A DNA stretch of 64,000 bases from Chalciporus piperatus. Lineage: Eukaryota > Basidiomycota > Agaricomycetes > Boletales > Boletaceae. Below, piece after piece: positions 37,379 to 47,760 of the stretch. Position numbers and translations under genes: made by a program. How positions within the stretch are numbered: the first letter of the stretch is position 1; each line of letters opens with the position of its first letter. Where the stretch lies: assembly GCA_038093975.1 (NCBI GenBank), contig JBBPTG010000001.1, forward strand, positions 558,001-622,000, written 5' to 3'. The notes beneath the pieces were generated by a model. It was not told where the DNA came from. It was given only the letters and a program-made list of their open reading frames with translations, and ran no database searches.

Positions 37379-37971
37379 ATGGCCTCCACCTTCTTTACCT
37401 GGGTCAGGTCGCCAGCTGCACGGGAATACTTTTTCAGTCAGTCGTTCAATCCTTTTATTCACGTCCACACCTCTAATTCTTCCCAGGCACCCATTTCTGG
37501 GGACCAGTCAGTCCTCCCTCCAAAATGATCCGCTAACGGTGCTATCATCCCTCTTCCTCTAGGTTGCCAATTGGGGTCTTCCACTAGCTGCCATCGCCGA
37601 CTTGAGCAAGGATGAAGAAGTCATCTCGGGCACCATGACCAGCGCACTTGGTTGCTACTCGTACGCCCATCACCTTCTCTCTCATCTGCTTCACACTCAC
37701 ATTCCATATCCCAGGCTGGTCTTTATGCGATTTGGTCAGAATTCCTATCCATGCTGAAAATTAGTCACTCACCCACATCCCAGCCTGGCGAGTGCAACCT
37801 CGGAATTACCTACTCTTTGCGTGTCACGCAACCAACGCAACGGCCCAATCTGTGCAAGGGTCTCGCTTCGTCAACTACTGGTACAATGGTGGTCGCGAAA
37901 AGAAACACGGCCTGATTGGTGGGGACTCAGAGCCTCCAGCTCCCCAGGAAGCCAAGCCTGATGCTAAATAA
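37379..37971 (+). CDS. MPC1: mitochondrial pyruvate carrier subunit 1
   Basis: Small inner-membrane protein that, with MPC2, imports pyruvate. The 127-residue sequence follows the family closely: [20 protein letters not shown], a conserved [17 protein letters not shown], then [20 protein letters not shown]. The charged C-terminus is [12 protein letters not shown] followed by a lysine/alanine tail. HFWGP with NWGLP and the full-length C-terminal helix favour MPC1 over MPC2. Five exons, two of them only 20 nt (37487-37506 and 37715-37734); introns are 49-56 nt. It lies tail-to-tail with DNA ligase I, 110 bp apart. Confidence 0.93.
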
Positions 37972-38081
37972 TACCTAGTGAGGGTGTGCTGTATGTCTCC
38001 ATACCATGTTCCTCTATCAACTCAGAATGGTCACCAGGCGTTGCAGAGTAGTACAATATGTCCGCGATGCACTGTGTGAGA

Positions 38082-41000
38082 TTACCAAAATCCATCTTCG
38101 CCATCTTCGCCTTTACTCCCCTTCTTCCCTTTCTGGGCGAGTGCTTGACGTTCATACATCTCTGCAATCTGCGCCACGTCTAAGTGAACGAATCAGATCA
38201 GACATACAATGTCCCTCACCTGTTCTGGGCCAGTGGCATCATCAACTGCCTTGTCGTCCCTCACCCGAATGAACCGAGGAAATCGCAATGAAATACCTCG
38301 TTCTTCGATCTGCGTTATCCTTTGTCAGCAGCCTGACACGCGTGGAATGATTAGGACGCACCGATCCTTGTGCAGCGGTATATATAGGGCTCAGACTCAG
38401 ATCAGCCGCAAGGACCTCCCAGACGACCTTGGGCTCAAACCACACATCTGGTTTGGCACCGCCAACTTTGATGTCTCCACGAGGTTTCTCCATCTCGAGT
38501 TGTCGAAGAGTGTCCCAGTGGCTTTGTAACATCTCTTCGCTGAATCCCGTCCCGATCTTGCAAATGGTCTGGTATTCTTCGGAGTCGGCGTCGAAACAGG
38601 CCAGAAGGAATGCACCGTAAACATTCGTCCGTTTGCCTTTTCCATAATATCCCCCAACCACAACTAGGTCGAGTGAGTCCCCGACGCCTGCAAGGTAGTC
38701 TTTCTTGAGCTGAACATGTATGTAAGTATACTCTGTTTTGGAATCGGACGAAGCGTCTCACCTTTAACCAGTTGACGCTACGTCGACTCGGTTCGTAATG
38801 GCTCTCGTCGCTCTCGAGCATCTTCACCATGAGACCTTCACAACCATCCTTGACACTTTCTTCAAGGAATGCTTGGATCTCCTCCGTCGTCTCGCCATCT
38901 GACGCCTTGGCGAAACCGAACTCTCCTGGAACAACCTGGAAGTGTTGTCGTAGTAATTCTCTGCGTTCCACCAGTGGTCGTTGCAGCAACGACTGTAGCA
39001 CCATAATTAGGACATTGTTGAACAAAGTAACGCTCAACGGAGCATACCTCTCCGTTCAAATAAAGCAGGTCAAAGGCAAACAGGCAGACTCGAACTTGAA
39101 TATCCTCAACTTTGACATCTTTCCGCTTGCGCTTACTGAGTTCTTGGAACGGCATGAGGTTCCCTGTTACCTTGTCTATAGCAACGGCCTCTGCATCAAA
39201 AACGAATGATTTCGTCTCCGGTTTGATGCACTGGGGGTATGTTGAGACGCGAACGAACGTGGACAAAAGGAAACCCACATGAGAAAGCTGCTCTACGAGA
39301 TCGGGATACTTTTTGCTCATGTCTTCAGAGTTTCGGCTGAATATCCCGACAGTACCGTCATCAAGCTTGTGAACCTGTGCACGCTCGCCATCGTACTTGT
39401 ATTCGCAGGTGAACCGCTTGTTCTCGAAGCGATCCAACACTTCACCAATCGCTTTTGTGGGTTTTGCAAGCATAGGTTTCAGCGGTACACCGGGAGTGAG
39501 TTTGCATTTAGAATGAAGACCGTTGATACCATGAGTAAGAAGGGCCGGGATGACAAGCTCATAGTTGGGAAGTTCGCTAGGGTGGGTCAGCAGGACGCCC
39601 ACAATGACAAGGAGAAAGGATGGAAGGAGAAAGAACGAACCTGAATACCGACTTCATGGTATTGGTTGCCTCTTCTAGCTGACTTGTGAGCTTCTCTGTG
39701 CTCCACTTCTTCCCGGCTGTTATGAAGAGTCAATTCGCCGAATCCAAGATACGCAAGAATAACCCACACTCTTCTTTCTCCGCGAGAACAGCTGCACGTG
39801 CCAACGCAACAAGCACCGTTCGCTCAGCGTTTCCTATCCGGAGCTTGCCTTCGAGACTGCGGATGATATACTTTGCTTCCCCTTCTTGGCATGCTGCCAG
39901 TAACTTGGTGATAATGGATACCTTCTTTGCTTGCGACTGACAGACGTAAAGACGACGATTTCGGGAGAGTTCAAGCTATAACTCACTGAATGACCAGAGG
40001 AGAGCGCGATTTCTTTCAAATTGGTGAATACGAACGGCACTGTCAAAGGTTTAGGTTTAAAAAGTGTCTTTTGGTGTGCCTTGGAGTTCTACGAAAGGCG
40101 TCGTAGTTATGAGTGTTGCTATGCGGGGGTAGATTCCCGCTCACCGACGCAACCAAACCCAAATCGCCCTCTTTCTTGAGGTCTGCTTTGACCACTTGCA
40201 GACTGCGACCCGTGGATTCGCTAATCGCCTTGATGAGAAGGCTTTCTCCTATCCCAAGCTCTACCCCAACATAATCGGGGCACAGCTACAAAGAGTGAGA
40301 TGAATCGTTCGAGATCGTCATTAGACCTAACGGTACCTTATTTATACACAAGTAAACAGCTTGCAAGAGTGAATCAGTGTCTCCTTTGGCGCTCCGCTGT
40401 ATCACAAGCAGGAAGAAACTGGTGAGCAGTGCTGTTTTCTCTAGTCGCTTCGTGGTCGCTTCGATCAGGGTGAATGCCTTGGCGAGAGCTGCGTATGGTA
40501 TTCTGCAGAGTTTGTTGAGGTAGTGATAGTTTTTCAGCCGAATATACGTACGGTGACCCTGCTTTCCAGCCACCTTTGATGTCAACTTCGCTTGTCCGGG
40601 AAAGCGCTTCTTCCGCACTGGTAAACAGTGTCACGAAGTAATGCGACGACTGGTGACTGGGCAGCTTACTTTTGGGTCGCGTCTTCTTCTTCGGACTCCA
40701 CTGCATCATCTGCAGGCACTTCATCCTCGCCTTCCGAAGCAGCTGAGAGCTCTTGATCCTCGTCAGGGGGCGGGGGTGCGGCAACCTTGCGTTTGCCTTT
40801 AACTTTTGGCGAGCTCGAGTGGGGAGTAGCGCCCGTAGAACTTGAAGGAGCTGTGCCACACATTAATTGTGGACCAACATTCACGAGGAATCGAATGACT
40901 TGCCTGACGCGACCGGTTTTGAGGGCGCCTCTTCATTGTCAGACTCTACGACGCGTCTCCTTTTGCCAATACCTGGATATTTGTTTCAATGGTAAATGCT

Positions 41001-41284
41001 GAGGAGAGTATGTAGAGAATGTACGTTTTGGGGAGATTGATGCTCTGCTTTGAGGTTTCGCTGAAGAACATGGGTTATGTTCGAACAGCAGGTGTGTACA
41101 ACGTACACCTACCAGGTGAGCTAGGGGCTGCACCCTCCTCCTTTGCGCTTTCCACTCGTTTGTCACCCTCATCTTCAGCGGGTGGGGGTGGTTGTTCCTC
41201 GATCTTGCGTTTCTTCTTCGCTGCGCCCCACATCTCGGCCAGGCTGGACTGCTGAGGGGGAGCAGGTTTGACGGATTTTGGCAT
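38082..41284 (-). CDS. LIG1: DNA ligase I (Cdc9/LIG1)
   Basis: ATP-dependent ligase that seals Okazaki fragments and completes excision repair. The N-terminus carries a PCNA-interacting motif (QSSLAEMWG, a PIP-like box) and a basic/acidic disordered linker. The DNA-binding domain has [11 protein letters not shown] and LGLVAS. The adenylation domain has the catalytic lysine in [13 protein letters not shown], motif [14 protein letters not shown], motif [13 protein letters not shown] and motif V LKKDYL. The OB-fold follows ([19 protein letters not shown]) and the protein ends DGFW. Sixteen exons give about 800 residues. A 36-nt exon at 41060-41025 lies inside what first looks like a 140-nt intron; with it both introns are 52 nt and the frame is kept. 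Intron 3 has a GC donor. Confidence 0.94.
40851..40903 (-). other. GC-AG intron in DNA ligase I
   Basis: TCAG|GCAAGT to GGCACAG, 53 nt. It joins PVAS to [12 protein letters not shown]. The neighbouring GT gives the wrong phase. Confidence 0.72.
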
Positions 41285-41850
41285 TTCGAAGAATTTTCCT
41301 TTGAGCGAGGCTAGTTGGGGTGAGTGGTTGTAGGATAAATAAGATGGACATACGGAGGGTCTGTTGTCTTGTCATGAGGTGTGTGTACGCGACGACGCGA
41401 CGGGGGATGCGCGTGACGAGCATGAATCAGAGTCGACATGTTTGCTGTGCGAGGCTTAAATCGGAAAAAACGACGTGTATCTCACACCGCTCTCTAGCGG
41501 TTAGTGTAGATCATCGTTGGTAAATCGTTGGTAATACCACAGCAGAAACTGGTCGTATACTAGACTAGATATCCTACTACTAGTACCCTTCCTACTAGTA
41601 CTGGTAGTTCGGGTCAGCACTTTTGCGGCAAACAACTGAACAAACAAGGGTAGACATCTCTTGCTCTCCCAGTTGCACCGTCTGTGTGATCGACACCTCC
41701 CCGCTAGACCTACTACCCCCTCTTGCCGCCACCTTCGTCAAGCTGGCTCCGACCTTACTTTCCGTCCTAACCGCAAAGTTAACTCGGTCGCGGTCCAACT
41801 CTTCCCTCACACAGCCAACTTCGTCTTCCTCTGGATCCCAGGCCCCACAA
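41285..41850. promoter_or_regulatory. divergent promoter LIG1 / PPZ phosphatase, ACGCGA pair
   Basis: 566 bp between divergent ATGs. Two copies of ACGCGA, close to the ACGCGT core bound by MBF-type G1/S factors in fungi, occur 8 bp apart at 41387-41392 and 41395-41400, about 105 bp from the LIG1 ATG. Budding yeast CDC9 is MBF-controlled, so the match is plausible, but the motif is short. Confidence 0.35.
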
Positions 41851-43494
41851 ATGGGCCAACAACAGTCCAAAAAGTCCAAGAAAGCCGCAAAGGAAAAGGA
41901 CCAAGACCCCGCTCAGGATGGCCCGTTCGATGACCTTAATGAATCCACGCCCCAGGACAACCTTCATCGTGCGACTCCCCACCTAAACGCTGCTCATAGT
42001 GCTGCACATGAGTATGATGCAGTACGCAGTGCTGCTGTATCCATAGACAACGACATCCCAACCATTGGTGCAAGCAGTACACAACCACTAGGATCCCCTT
42101 CTACAGCTCTCGCTCCACCTGCGCCTTCACCCAAGAACCTTTCTTCATCCTCATTACTCTCGCCATCCGCCGCCTCAGCTACTTCGGCACCTTCCACGAA
42201 GCGCCCTCCCGCACCTCTAGACATCCCGATCACCCAAACTATTCTTGCTACGTCGTCATTGGCCCCCGCTCTCACCCCAGGATCCACGGCCAGTTTCCCG
42301 TTGGATTCTGTCAGTCCTGGAAACAACGGAAAGGACAAATTCAAGCAATTCGACATTGACGACATGATACAGCGTCTTTTGGACGTCGGTTACACAGGCA
42401 AAGTCAGCAAGGCTCTGTGTCTGAAGAATTCAGAGATTGCCGCGATATGCCAAGCGGCAAGGGAGGTTTTCCTCAGTCAACCGACCCTCATCGAACTATC
42501 ACCACCCGTCAAGATCGTCGGTGATGTCCACGGACAGTACTCTGACCTTATCCGCCTCTTCGAAATGTGCGGATTCCCCCCTGCAGCGAACTATCTCTTC
42601 CTGGGTGACTACGTGGATCGCGGCAAGCAAAGTCTAGAAACTATCCTCCTCCTCATGTGTTACAAGATCAAATATCCAGAGAATTTCTTTCTCCTCAGGG
42701 GTAATCATGAATGCGCCAACGTTACACGAGGTCTGTTCTATTCGGTACCATTGTACTCGGTACTCACTCTCTCCCAGTATATGGCTTTTACGACGAATGC
42801 AAGCGAAGATGTAATATCAAGACGTGGAGAACATTCATAGATGTCTTCAACTGTTTACCGATTGCAGCTGTCGTCGCTTCAAAAATATTCTGCGTTCATG
42901 GCGGCCTGTCGCCCTCCCTACATTCGATGGACGACATCAAACGTATACAGCGACCCACGGATGTTCCAGACTACGGTCTGCTCAATGACCTATTATGGTC
43001 AGATCCATCGGATACCGCAATAGATTGGGAGGACAATGAACGTGGGGTTAGCTACTGTTTCGGGAAGGCGGTGATTAACGACTTCTTGGCGCGATACGAC
43101 ATGGATTTGATTTGCCGAGCGCACATGGTAGTGGAGGACGGTTACGAGTTCTGGAACGATAGAACGCTCGTTACCGTGTTTAGCGCGCCGAACTACTGTG
43201 GAGGTTCGTCGCTCTGCCCTTTTCCCTCCGCCTTGCTCACTTATGGTGCCACAGAGTTCGACAATTACGGTGCTTGCATGAGGTGTGTTTCTTTGCGTTT
43301 CGGTAACTCCTCGTCTTACATTCTCTGGTTCTAGCGTTTCGGAAGATTTGCTTTGTGCATTTGAATTGCTCAAACCACTGGATGGGCCTGCACTGCGTAA
43401 AGAGATGACCAAGGCGAAACGCAAGAGGTAAGAGTTTCAACCACACGGTCAAGGGGTAATCTGATTTGGCAACAGTGTAGGAGCGACACCCTGA
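41851..43494 (+). CDS. PPZ-type serine/threonine protein phosphatase
   Basis: PP1-related phosphatase of the fungal-specific PPZ group, which in yeasts controls potassium and sodium balance and cell-wall integrity. Residues 1-160 are Ser/Pro/Ala-rich and start [12 protein letters not shown], a likely N-myristoylation site plus basic patch as in Ppz1. The catalytic domain begins near 170 ([17 protein letters not shown]). It has GDVHGQ at 224-229, GDYVDRG, RGNHE, the HGGLSPSL loop and SAPNYCGEFDN. Five exons; the penultimate exon ends AAGAG|GTAAGA. If that donor is used the protein ends SVGATP (481 residues, 19-nt last exon). If not, it stops at once as KRKR. The catalytic call is firm and PPZ over PP1 rests on the N-terminus. 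Confidence 0.9.
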
Positions 43495-44067
43495 TAATTA
43501 ACGCCGCGAACGCAGCAAAGCCATCGGGTTTCTGAACCTGATGGCCCCAACTGGCGACAGACAGATCCGTATTTTATTTAGGCGGTGTCTCTTCTGCACA
43601 TTCGATAGAACGAGACAGTCTGGGTACCCGTAACTCCCATTCATTCCGATTCGTCCATCTCTGCTCGCTCCTTTTCCAGCTTCCTCCTCCGTGACCATTA
43701 CACTATCTGCTCTCACAATTGATATCCCCTGTTTGGTCCGCTCCTACTTTTGGCACGCTCATTTTTGTCCAGAGGCACAAGCTTGTAACCCACTCGCAAT
43801 CTCGTTTCCTACCCTCCTTTATTTCCTTGCCTTCATGTTTTTGTGCAATTCGGAATCTCTACTTTCTCTTTCCTACATTTCGCGTCCTTGGTACATTCAT
43901 CGTCCTGTCATCTTTACTTCCCGCGGGTTGTTATTTAACTAACTCATCGCATATTTTTCGGTTTGTGATATAATGATACTGCTCTCTCTCTCTTTGATCC
44001 CCGCCTACACTCGAGCAATCCAAGAATTTCTATGCGTTGATACAACGAGAGAGCGACTAGCTCTAGC
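43495..44067. other. convergent intergenic region, no gene seen
   Basis: 3' flanks of the PPZ phosphatase and transporter genes. It contains pyrimidine-rich stretches and no supportable ORF. Confidence 0.5.
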
Positions 44068-45457
44068 CTAGAACATGTCATACACAAGGATGCCAAAGGC
44101 ACTAATAATCATGCCAGCTCCCAATAATCCCCCATATGTCAAGGCGACCGTGCCGAAGATCAAATCGGACGCGAGTGTCAAGACTATGGTTAGCAAATTT
44201 CCAACGGACGTCACAATAGGACCCCAAATTCCCAATAGGATCTGCCATGGGAAGACGACAGATCAGGGACGGTCAGCATAGATGGGCTATGTATGTCTTA
44301 CCATGAAGCCGGCGTTAAAGATTACCCCAGTAGCCGCGATGCCTGCGATGGCCAGCACTGTGGCTGCATTTGGTGGAAGTTGAAAGGTCTCGATCCCATA
44401 ATAGTGTAGAATAGGTATCGGAATCCAGAACACGAGCAGTGTACAGAGGCCGATGGTTGCTGTAATCAGATTGGGATGGAGGCCGAAAGGAGGGGGGTAT
44501 ACGATCTCGTCTGCGTCTATGGGGGCAGACAGCTCCTCCTCCGGGAGTGGTTGATAATGACCAGACTCAGAAGTTAGCTCTGGGTCGGACGGCAATGCAA
44601 TATATCTCTTGTAGAGAACTTGATAAAGACCGTACATCAGTGACGCGACCAGAGTCAGCATGTTCCCCACGAAAGGAGAACTCGAAGAAGTGATCGACGC
44701 GTTCGCTTCCAACGAAAGTGGGTGTGGATCAGGCGACACAACTGTGGTCCCTCCGTAGACCACGGTTAGGACCCCTAAAGTAGCAATAGATACAGCGAAC
44801 AAGCGGAGGGCACTCCACTTCATTCCAAGTATCTTGACGCTGAAAATGTAAGCGAAGAATGCATTTGCATTCCAGATTGCAGTAACATCGGTGACCCTGG
44901 ACCGGCGTTAATGATCGGAAAATCGAGCTAACAAACGGGTCCATACGATGCCAAGGGAATTGCAGCGAACCAAAGGAGAGCTGGGGTATTGTAGAATGCC
45001 GTAAGAAGCACGACAAGAGTGAGCAATCTTGTGAGGGAAAATCTTGTGGCCGTGCGATTGGAATTCCAGACAGTCAGCTGGGTGGTGATAGCGTGGTGGA
45101 GGCCGGATAGTAACGGATGAAGTCCATGCTTAGTCTTGAGCAGGACATAGATCAAATGTATTGGGAAGGAGAGCGCAAAGCATGAATGAACGATGTAGCT
45201 GGGGGATCATCGATGCGTCCTTGAGCAAGGCCGATCGATCGAAAACTTTTGGAACCTACAATATGAAGTACGGTTGTTTGTATCCCATCGTCGTCTGAAG
45301 ATACTACACACCAAGTTTATTGCAGAAGTCAAATACAGATAAATTCACGACTAACCTGTGTGAGCTGTGTTTCTGCGACGAACGCAAGCAGGACCGCGAT
45401 AAACAATGCAAAGGCAGCTGTCCCGCCAGCCGGGAGTCTGAGGGGTACACCCGCCAT
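44068..45457 (-). CDS. EamA/DMT-superfamily transporter (SLC35F/THI74-like)
   Basis: A 388-residue polytopic protein of the drug/metabolite transporter superfamily, nearest in feel to fungal Thi74/YML018C and animal SLC35F5. TM1 follows the start (AFALFIAVLLAFVAE). Then come YLQTTMGYKQPYFI, a cytosolic loop with basic residues, LLTLVVLLTAFYNTPALLWF, and the conserved VTDVTAIWNANAFFAYIFSV. Next is a repeat-like LRLFAVSIATLGVLTVVYGG, an acidic loop (EEELSAPIDADE), and four further TMs ending with GLLGAGMIISAFGILVYD. About ten TMs fit the fold. Five exons with introns 45355-45304, 45259-45199, 44946-44897 and 44301-44242. Substrate cannot be told; vacuolar location is known for some relatives only. 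Confidence 0.82.
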
Positions 45458-45662
45458 GTATCAGCGGTTTGCTTGGGGGAAGGAAAACTGAAAGAGGCTA
45501 TTAATCGCGCAACGGAGTTTAAGCATCTCACACGGCTCGTTAGTACCAGAGGAGTCAAAGTTGAAACGTGCGTTCATAACCGGTTAGTATGGCCATCACG
45601 TGATGTCCTATGATAGACATTCTCTAACTCAAGTTCCACCTCTTCTCAAGGACCTGGTCACC
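45458..45662. promoter_or_regulatory. divergent promoter, transporter / bL36m
   Basis: 205 bp separate the chosen ATGs. An upstream ATG at 45603 is in frame with bL36m and would shorten the gap to 145 bp. I see no known box. Confidence 0.3.
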
Positions 45663-45953
45663 ATGCTGAGGGCTTTGCTCACGTCGAGCCGACCAATGCT
45701 CATGCGGCTTCGTGCCGCTTCAATTCCCCATTCACATCATGTCGGACACAACCACCTTCCCTCACCAGTTCGCGCGTTGACGAGGGGAATGAAAGTCAGG
45801 TCTTCTGTCAAGACCATGTGCGACGGTTGCAGCATCGTCATTCGCAAGGGCAGAGTATATGTCATATGCTCAAAAGATCCCAAGCATAAACAGGTGCGAG
45901 CTGTCCCTCACTCCCGCCTTTTCATGCTAATCCCGAAATAGCGACAAGGGTAG
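45663..45953 (+). CDS. mitochondrial large-subunit ribosomal protein bL36m
   Basis: Smallest protein of the mitochondrial large subunit, with a zinc-ribbon-like fold. The 80-residue precursor has a basic presequence ([19 protein letters not shown]), then the almost invariant bacterial-type core [14 protein letters not shown], followed by an arginine-rich strand and [14 protein letters not shown]. Cysteines at MCDGC and VIC plus the histidine of KHK are the usual zinc ligands. The last three residues come from a 12-nt terminal coding exon (45942-45953) after a 48-nt intron. Without splicing the C-terminus would read through into unrelated sequence. The start at 45663 gives the best targeting sequence. 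Confidence 0.94.
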
Positions 45954-46066
45954 CGTTCTCAAACGAGCAAGCTTAGGTTGTTGCAGAATACCTCTTTTGC
46001 AGAAAACCGCAACAAATGAGATTGGTCGCGGTGGAAAATGTATTCTCGGGTATTATCATAGACACA

Positions 46067-46771
46067 TTACGGATCCCCGCCTCTCATGTCCTCCTGGTCT
46101 GATGACCGAACCCACATCTGAAATTCGAACTCGACGCCGTTTTCTGTTTGGATTCCTGCTGGAACATCGAAGCCCACCCATGCGCTGTGTTCTTCGCGAG
46201 ATGCTCTCCTCCACTCTGATCCACCCAGAACATCAGGGAAGAACACATCGCAATCGTATTCCGGGCTGTAGAGACGCGTCATGAGGATGCGGTCTGCCCG
46301 TCTCAATAGAGAGTCGGAGGGCTGGGGACCAAGTCCCAACGCTTCTTTGTAAACGGGGGCACCTCCAACGATGAACAGGCGGTGGAGCTTGTCCTGAGAT
46401 TCGCAGTCATGCAGGGCAGAGTTCAAGTCGGAGAACAGTCGCGTCAGTGATCCAGCGGATCGTGGTTTGCCTTCTGGAAACCTATTATTTTGTTAGCTAA
46501 CGCTTTGGTTCGTGTCAATGCCAGCTCACAGGTCATAGTCCTTGTTTCGACTGAGGACAATGTTGATTCGATTCTTTAGCGGCCTGAACTCATTTGGTAT
46601 ATTCTCCCAAGTTACTCGGCCCATTACGATGGCGTTTAGATGGGTAGTCGGTGCTTTGGTGGTGACTTGCTTAAAGTATGCAAGGTCTTTGGGGATGTTC
46701 CACGGCATCGTCCCGTTTTGCCCAATGCCATGTTTTGCCGTAGTGCAGACAATGAGAGTGAGTCGTGACAT
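46067..46771 (-). CDS. DFR1: dihydrofolate reductase
   Basis: Reduces dihydrofolate to tetrahydrofolate with NADPH, supporting thymidylate and purine synthesis. The 218-residue protein has the N-terminal strand LTLIVCTTAKHGIGQNG with the catalytic loop GTMPWNIPKDLAYF, the substrate-site segment AIVMGRVTWENIP, IVLSRN, the NADPH loop RLFIVGGAPVYKEAL, and the C-terminal LMTRLYSPEYDCDVFFP. Two exons; intron 46529-46482 (48 nt). An in-frame extension upstream to 46834 includes ATGs, but the family normally begins a few residues before LTLIV, so I start at 46771. It is convergent with bL36m (113 bp). A Glu or Asp at the active site is expected within the first loops and is consistent (IPKDL). Confidence 0.94.
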
Positions 46772-46987
46772 CAAGTAGTAAGTCTGCCTCGAAGAAGGCA
46801 CGATAATGTGAGGGACAAACCGCGGAAACTTCATACTATACACGGAAGCTAGTACTGGTCTAAGGGCAAATCCCCAAAACTACACCAAAGGGTCGGGATA
46901 AAGACAGGATTCCTGCAGCTCGCGAACTCAAGGAATCGCCTAGAATTTCTTCCCCGAACATTCCAAGTATTGTGCAAGACAGACTGA

Positions 46988-47735
46988 TTAACCCCAAGTC
47001 TTCCACTCGCTGCCTGATGGTGGTTTTACCTCAACATTCCCTTTCTGAACTTCATCCCAGTTCGTACTAAGCGTGGTTCCACCGCTCTCCTGGAAACTCT
47101 TCATCATCGCCCGTTTCGTGTTATCGTCGGCATCCGCAAAGATCTTCTGGAAGAAGGAATTGACAGTGCCATCGCCACCGACGTTTGGGTCCTCCTCGGC
47201 AGTCCTGTCCTTCTGGTTGGTGAGGATCTCTGAAGTGATACCTTCCCAGTTCTTCCTCTTGTGACTGATGGGGACTTCCGATGGTGGGGATGGGGTGAAA
47301 GTAGTCAACGCTGAAGTACGCTGTCAGCATCGTAGAGCGTGACGGGTGCAGATCAAATACATACGATCAGGAGCATCGCCGATCAGAGCACCCCAGCGAC
47401 CGTGGACCATTTTGGCGAGTCGAATCTCGACCTTCACCTTGCCTACCGTATAGTCGCTCTTGGCGGGGTCAATCTGACCCTTCAGAGGTTGCACTGATAA
47501 TAGTGTGTCTCCGTGTTTGTATGTCAGCTGTGGCTCAGTTAGCAAGGATATGCTACGCGAACTACACGTGGGACGTACTTGTCGTGGCTCAAACTGCACA
47601 GAGACAGCTTCAGGATCCGCCCCTCGGTCGAATACCGAGAGCATAAGCTTCTCGTCCGTCTCGTAGAATTCATGTCTAGATAACAATCAGAGTCGGTAGA
47701 CTTTCTTGATGTTGCCCTCACCTGATGGTGGTCAT
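46988..47735 (-). CDS. SGT1-like Hsp90 co-chaperone lacking TPRs (CS + SGS)
   Basis: Hsp90-binding co-chaperone. In yeast and plants SGT1 also acts in SCF and kinetochore assembly. The 198-residue product begins MTTIRHEFYETDEKLMLSVF, the CS-domain first strands, and continues with LTYKHGDTLLSVQPL and KVEIRLAKMVHGRWGALIG. The SGS region follows (SHKRKNWEGITSEIL; VNSFFQKIFADADDNTKRAM) and ends WDEVQKGNVEVKPPSGSEW. Canonical Sgt1 has three N-terminal TPRs. Here the first coding exon is only 14 nt and no TPR-like sequence lies upstream before the next gene. Four exons with introns 47721-47676, 47578-47528 and 47364-47311. Short CS-SGS forms exist in some fungi, so this may be normal for the lineage. 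Confidence 0.87.
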
Positions 47736-47760
47736 CTCGATTCTCAGTGGAAAACGCCAA

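Noticed and set aside
41661..41850. upstream extension of the PPZ frame
   Set aside because: The frame is open upstream but has no ATG; MGQQQS is a fitting myristoylated start.
46772..46843. N-terminal extension of DHFR
   Set aside because: In frame with ATGs, but the family starts at the LTLIV strand; the extra residues do not look like a targeting peptide.
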